Positions 33,245-35,621 of a stretch of 35,621 nucleotides of DNA are shown piece after piece. How positions within the stretch are numbered: position 1 is the first letter of the stretch; each line of letters begins with the position of its first letter. A program made the translations under genes and the position numbers. Source of the stretch: Ruminococcus sp. Lineage in GTDB: Bacteria; Bacillota; Clostridia; Oscillospirales; Ruminococcaceae. Under the pieces are notes generated by a model. That model was not told the DNA's origin. It saw nothing but the letters and a program-made list of their open reading frames with translations, and searched no databases. Where the stretch lies: positions 1 to 35,621 of the forward strand of contig JAFYFU010000019.1 of NCBI GenBank assembly GCA_017543595.1, written 5' to 3'.

Positions 33245-35620
33245 ATGATGTCAGTTTTAATTATTATTCTTCTGGCGGCTGTGATAGTTGCCCCGATATT
33301 AATACCTGTCCTGATAACTGTATTTATAGTAAAGCTTGTAAAGAAATCAAAGCAGAAAAATCAGGAAAATTCCGAAAATCAGGAAACTCCCGCAAAACCT
33401 CCCAAACCGAAACGTGAACCTTTAAGCCCGTCCGCAGTAATGCTTCTGATAGGCACGGCATTTATAGTCCTTTCGGGAATTGCTTTCGGCGTTGCAAGCT
33501 GGGTGAAAACTACTCCAATGGGCAGGGTGGGCATAATGTTCATAGCCTGTGCGGTATCATTCGGACTCAGCGGATTTTTCAGAAAAGTATTCAAACTCAA
33601 CGGCACATCTGTTTCATTCTACACATCGGGAACAATTTTCGTGTCAGTAACGCTTATAACCGCAGGATATTACAATATATTCGGCAACTGGTTCTCGGTA
33701 AGCGGACAGGGTGCGGGAATACTCTACATGACAGCCTGCATGATAATATCGGCACTTTCAATATTCGCATATAATTTATACAATCACAAAGCTTTTTCAT
33801 ATGTCGGAATATCCGCAGGATTTCTTGTTGTCCCCTGTATTATTTATCAGTTTGCGGAAACTTTCAGACAGGCAGCACTCCTTGCAGTAATTTTCCAGAC
33901 AATAATCACGGCACTGATTAAAATATTTAAAGTTCAGAGAATAACTCCTTTCAAAAAACAGATTGATATTGTAGGTTCTGTTTTTTCTGTAATTCTCGCA
34001 GTATTCTCAATGATATTCGTATTTGACGGTTCATTCAGGGTAAATATGGATTCCGTGATAATTCTCGCATTAATAATAGCACAGCTTATATTTTACGGAA
34101 TTTGTTTTGAAAACAAGGGTCTTATCTCGGCAGAAAGCATAGTATGTATCTATACAGCCTTTGTAATATCAATAATGGCTGAAAATATGTTCAATGACGA
34201 TATAGGAACAATTGTTTTCGGAGTTGCAACTGTTCTTGTATGCGTTGCACACAGATTTGTACCTCATCTTAAAAATGATTTTACTGTAATATTTACTTTC
34301 GCAGCAGGAGTTATAGGTTCGATTATATCCGCATCAAGAGGATATGACGAATATTTTGCATACGGAATGATTCCCCTGCTTTTAATGACTTTCATGACAG
34401 CAACTTATATATTCAATGAAAGTGCAGGCATACAGACTCTTTCGGGACTGATTTCGCCTATACTTTTCTGCTATATCGCAAATAACTATATGCATTATTT
34501 CTTCAAAGTATCGGATATGCCCGACAGCGACATAACGGCAATAGTTCTCGGAATACTTGCATTTGCAATGACAGCGGTTTCGGCACTGATAATATATCTC
34601 CCAAAATATGCATTTTCATTCCATGCAAAACACCCGCTGAAAAGCAATATGATAATATATGCAAATATTTATCTTTCGGCATATGCACTTTTCCGCACAA
34701 GCGAATATTCAAGATTTATAATCATACCCATAACAGTTTGTATCATTCATTTCTTTGTATCGAACAAGATGAGCAATAATCTTGCCTCGGCAGGTTCGGT
34801 TGCGTCTTTGATTATAATGGCGCATACTCTTTCGGAACACTTCTCAGATAAAAACAATGATATAACAATGTATGTAATGTTCGGACTGTTTATACTCCTC
34901 ATGACTGCATCAAGAATATTTTTCAAAGAATCTTTCATGGTTAAAACAGAAGAAAAAACAGCGTTTGACACTTCACTCATAGGCGGAGCGGTTACTATAT
35001 TCCTCATGCTTGACGGAAACAAGACACATTCATTTTTCACACTTCTTGCGACAGCAGTATATTTCGCCTGCTTTGTCAAGAAAAATACTTCAAAGGATTC
35101 CGCCTGCATACTGCTTTCAATATCAGCGGTTTTAACTGCATTTGCTTTCATAAACAGACCGTTTCTTGTATCGGACAACGAACTTGTAACGGATAAAATA
35201 ACCCTTGCAATAATCGCCCTCACGGGAACGGCTTACAAATTTATCTGGAAATCTCACCCGTCAGCATCAAAAATTTCCTCAACATTCATATATATGCTTT
35301 CGTTCGCAGGACTTATATTCGATGCGGTAAAATTCCATACGGCAGGAAATACTATATTTGTACTCTGCATTACAACGGGAATTATGATACTTTCATTCAT
35401 GACAAAAAGCAAAACATGGTTCACAGCTTCTTCAATAGCACTTGCATTTATAACCATCTATTCGTCAAGAAAATACCTCATGACAATGGGCTGGTGGGCA
35501 TATCTTTTCATGGTTGGAATTATCCTCATAACAATTGCTTCCGCAAACGAATACTGCAAACAAAAGGGCATTTCCCTCAAAGACAAACTCGCTCTTAAAT
35601 TCAGCGACTGGTCATGGTAA
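33245..35620 (+). CDS. Large polytopic membrane protein of unknown function
   Basis: The protein has 791 residues from ATG 33245 (GAAAGGG 8 nt upstream; a second ATG follows at once). The TAA stop at 35618-35620 is one base from the window edge, so the gene is complete. An N-terminal helix (about 4-31) leads to a charged, proline-rich cytoplasmic linker (33-60, QETPAKPPKPKREPLSP), followed by roughly twenty hydrophobic helices to the C-terminus. The first repeat (VMLLIGTAFIVLSGIAFGVASWVKTTPMGRVGIMFIACAVSFG) resembles DUF2157 or the SCO7613 C-terminal group of membrane proteins. Function unknown. It is read divergently from the SpoIIE-type phosphatase across a shared regulatory region. Confidence 0.75.
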   Translation: MMSVLIIILLAAVIVAPILIPVLITVFIVKLVKKSKQKNQENSENQETPAKPPKPKREPLSPSAVMLLIGTAFIVLSGIAFGVASWVKTTPMGRVGIMFIACAVSFGLSGFFRKVFKLNGTSVSFYTSGTIFVSVTLITAGYYNIFGNWFSVSGQGAGILYMTACMIISALSIFAYNLYNHKAFSYVGISAGFLVVPCIIYQFAETFRQAALLAVIFQTIITALIKIFKVQRITPFKKQIDIVGSVFSVILAVFSMIFVFDGSFRVNMDSVIILALIIAQLIFYGICFENKGLISAESIVCIYTAFVISIMAENMFNDDIGTIVFGVATVLVCVAHRFVPHLKNDFTVIFTFAAGVIGSIISASRGYDEYFAYGMIPLLLMTFMTATYIFNESAGIQTLSGLISPILFCYIANNYMHYFFKVSDMPDSDITAIVLGILAFAMTAVSALIIYLPKYAFSFHAKHPLKSNMIIYANIYLSAYALFRTSEYSRFIIIPITVCIIHFFVSNKMSNNLASAGSVASLIIMAHTLSEHFSDKNNDITMYVMFGLFILLMTASRIFFKESFMVKTEEKTAFDTSLIGGAVTIFLMLDGNKTHSFFTLLATAVYFACFVKKNTSKDSACILLSISAVLTAFAFINRPFLVSDNELVTDKITLAIIALTGTAYKFIWKSHPSASKISSTFIYMLSFAGLIFDAVKFHTAGNTIFVLCITTGIMILSFMTKSKTWFTASSIALAFITIYSSRKYLMTMGWWAYLFMVGIILITIASANEYCKQKGISLKDKLALKFSDWSW

Positions 35621-35621
35621 A

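Noticed and set aside
1-35621. CRISPR arrays, tRNA or rRNA genes, insertion sequences, phage genes
   Set aside because: No regularly spaced repeats, cloverleaf-type sequences, rRNA cores, transposase motifs or terminal inverted repeats with target duplications were found by eye.

Overview
This window looks like a chromosomal segment from a low-to-mid GC Gram-positive anaerobe of the Clostridia, most likely a Ruminococcus-type member of the Oscillospiraceae. The evidence is the SCIFF ribosomal peptide with its radical SAM maturase, a GerW (YtfJ) and DUF2953 pair, a clostridial DUF6472 protein, TTG starts behind strong AAGGAGG ribosome binding sites, and near-consensus sigma-A promoters (TTGACA, 17 nt, TATAAT) ahead of most transcription units. 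No rRNA, tRNA, CRISPR array, transposase or phage gene was seen.

Layout. 1-655: the tail of an unidentified gene, a long imperfect hairpin and a DUF2752 membrane protein. 630-7808 (minus strand): a tightly packed run of ten genes, read right to left: a site-2-protease-like protein without its HExxH zinc motif, scpA, scpB, DUF2953, gerW, a D,D-carboxypeptidase, a pseudouridine synthase, a small GNAT-like protein, metA and a DUF4190 protein. 7950-16345 (plus): rpmB, then rpoB-rpoC, driven by two overlapping perfect promoters. RpoB ends in a roughly 95-residue acidic tail. 16358-19170 (plus): a ComM-type AAA ATPase and a RodA/FtsW-type SEDS protein. 19172-22437 (minus): the SCIFF locus, in which a TIR-domain membrane protein lies between the SCIFF precursor and its maturase, with an intrinsic terminator after the precursor. 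22514-26470: an ABC-F ATPase and a glycogen branching enzyme, read divergently from interlocked promoters.

26480-28806 is the most accessory-looking stretch. It holds two AT-rich small genes (a zinc-ribbon protein and a coiled-coil protein) behind an operator-like palindrome and a serine acetyltransferase. It also holds a compact unit made of an XRE-type repressor, three copies of a 16-bp palindromic operator and a divergent 26-codon hydrophobic peptide gene. Directly downstream is a NatA/NatB-type ABC exporter with a DUF6472 gene. 31186-35620: a membrane-anchored SpoIIE/RsbU-type phosphatase and a polytopic membrane protein read divergently, with a 20-bp palindrome between them.

Most of the window is core: chromosome condensation, transcription, translation, cell wall, methionine and cysteine precursors, and glycogen. 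The best candidates for undescribed biology are the XRE-operator-peptide unit at 28146-28806, the TIR gene embedded in the SCIFF locus, and the zinc-ribbon/coiled-coil gene pair. Every functional statement rests on reading motifs by eye; no database search was run.
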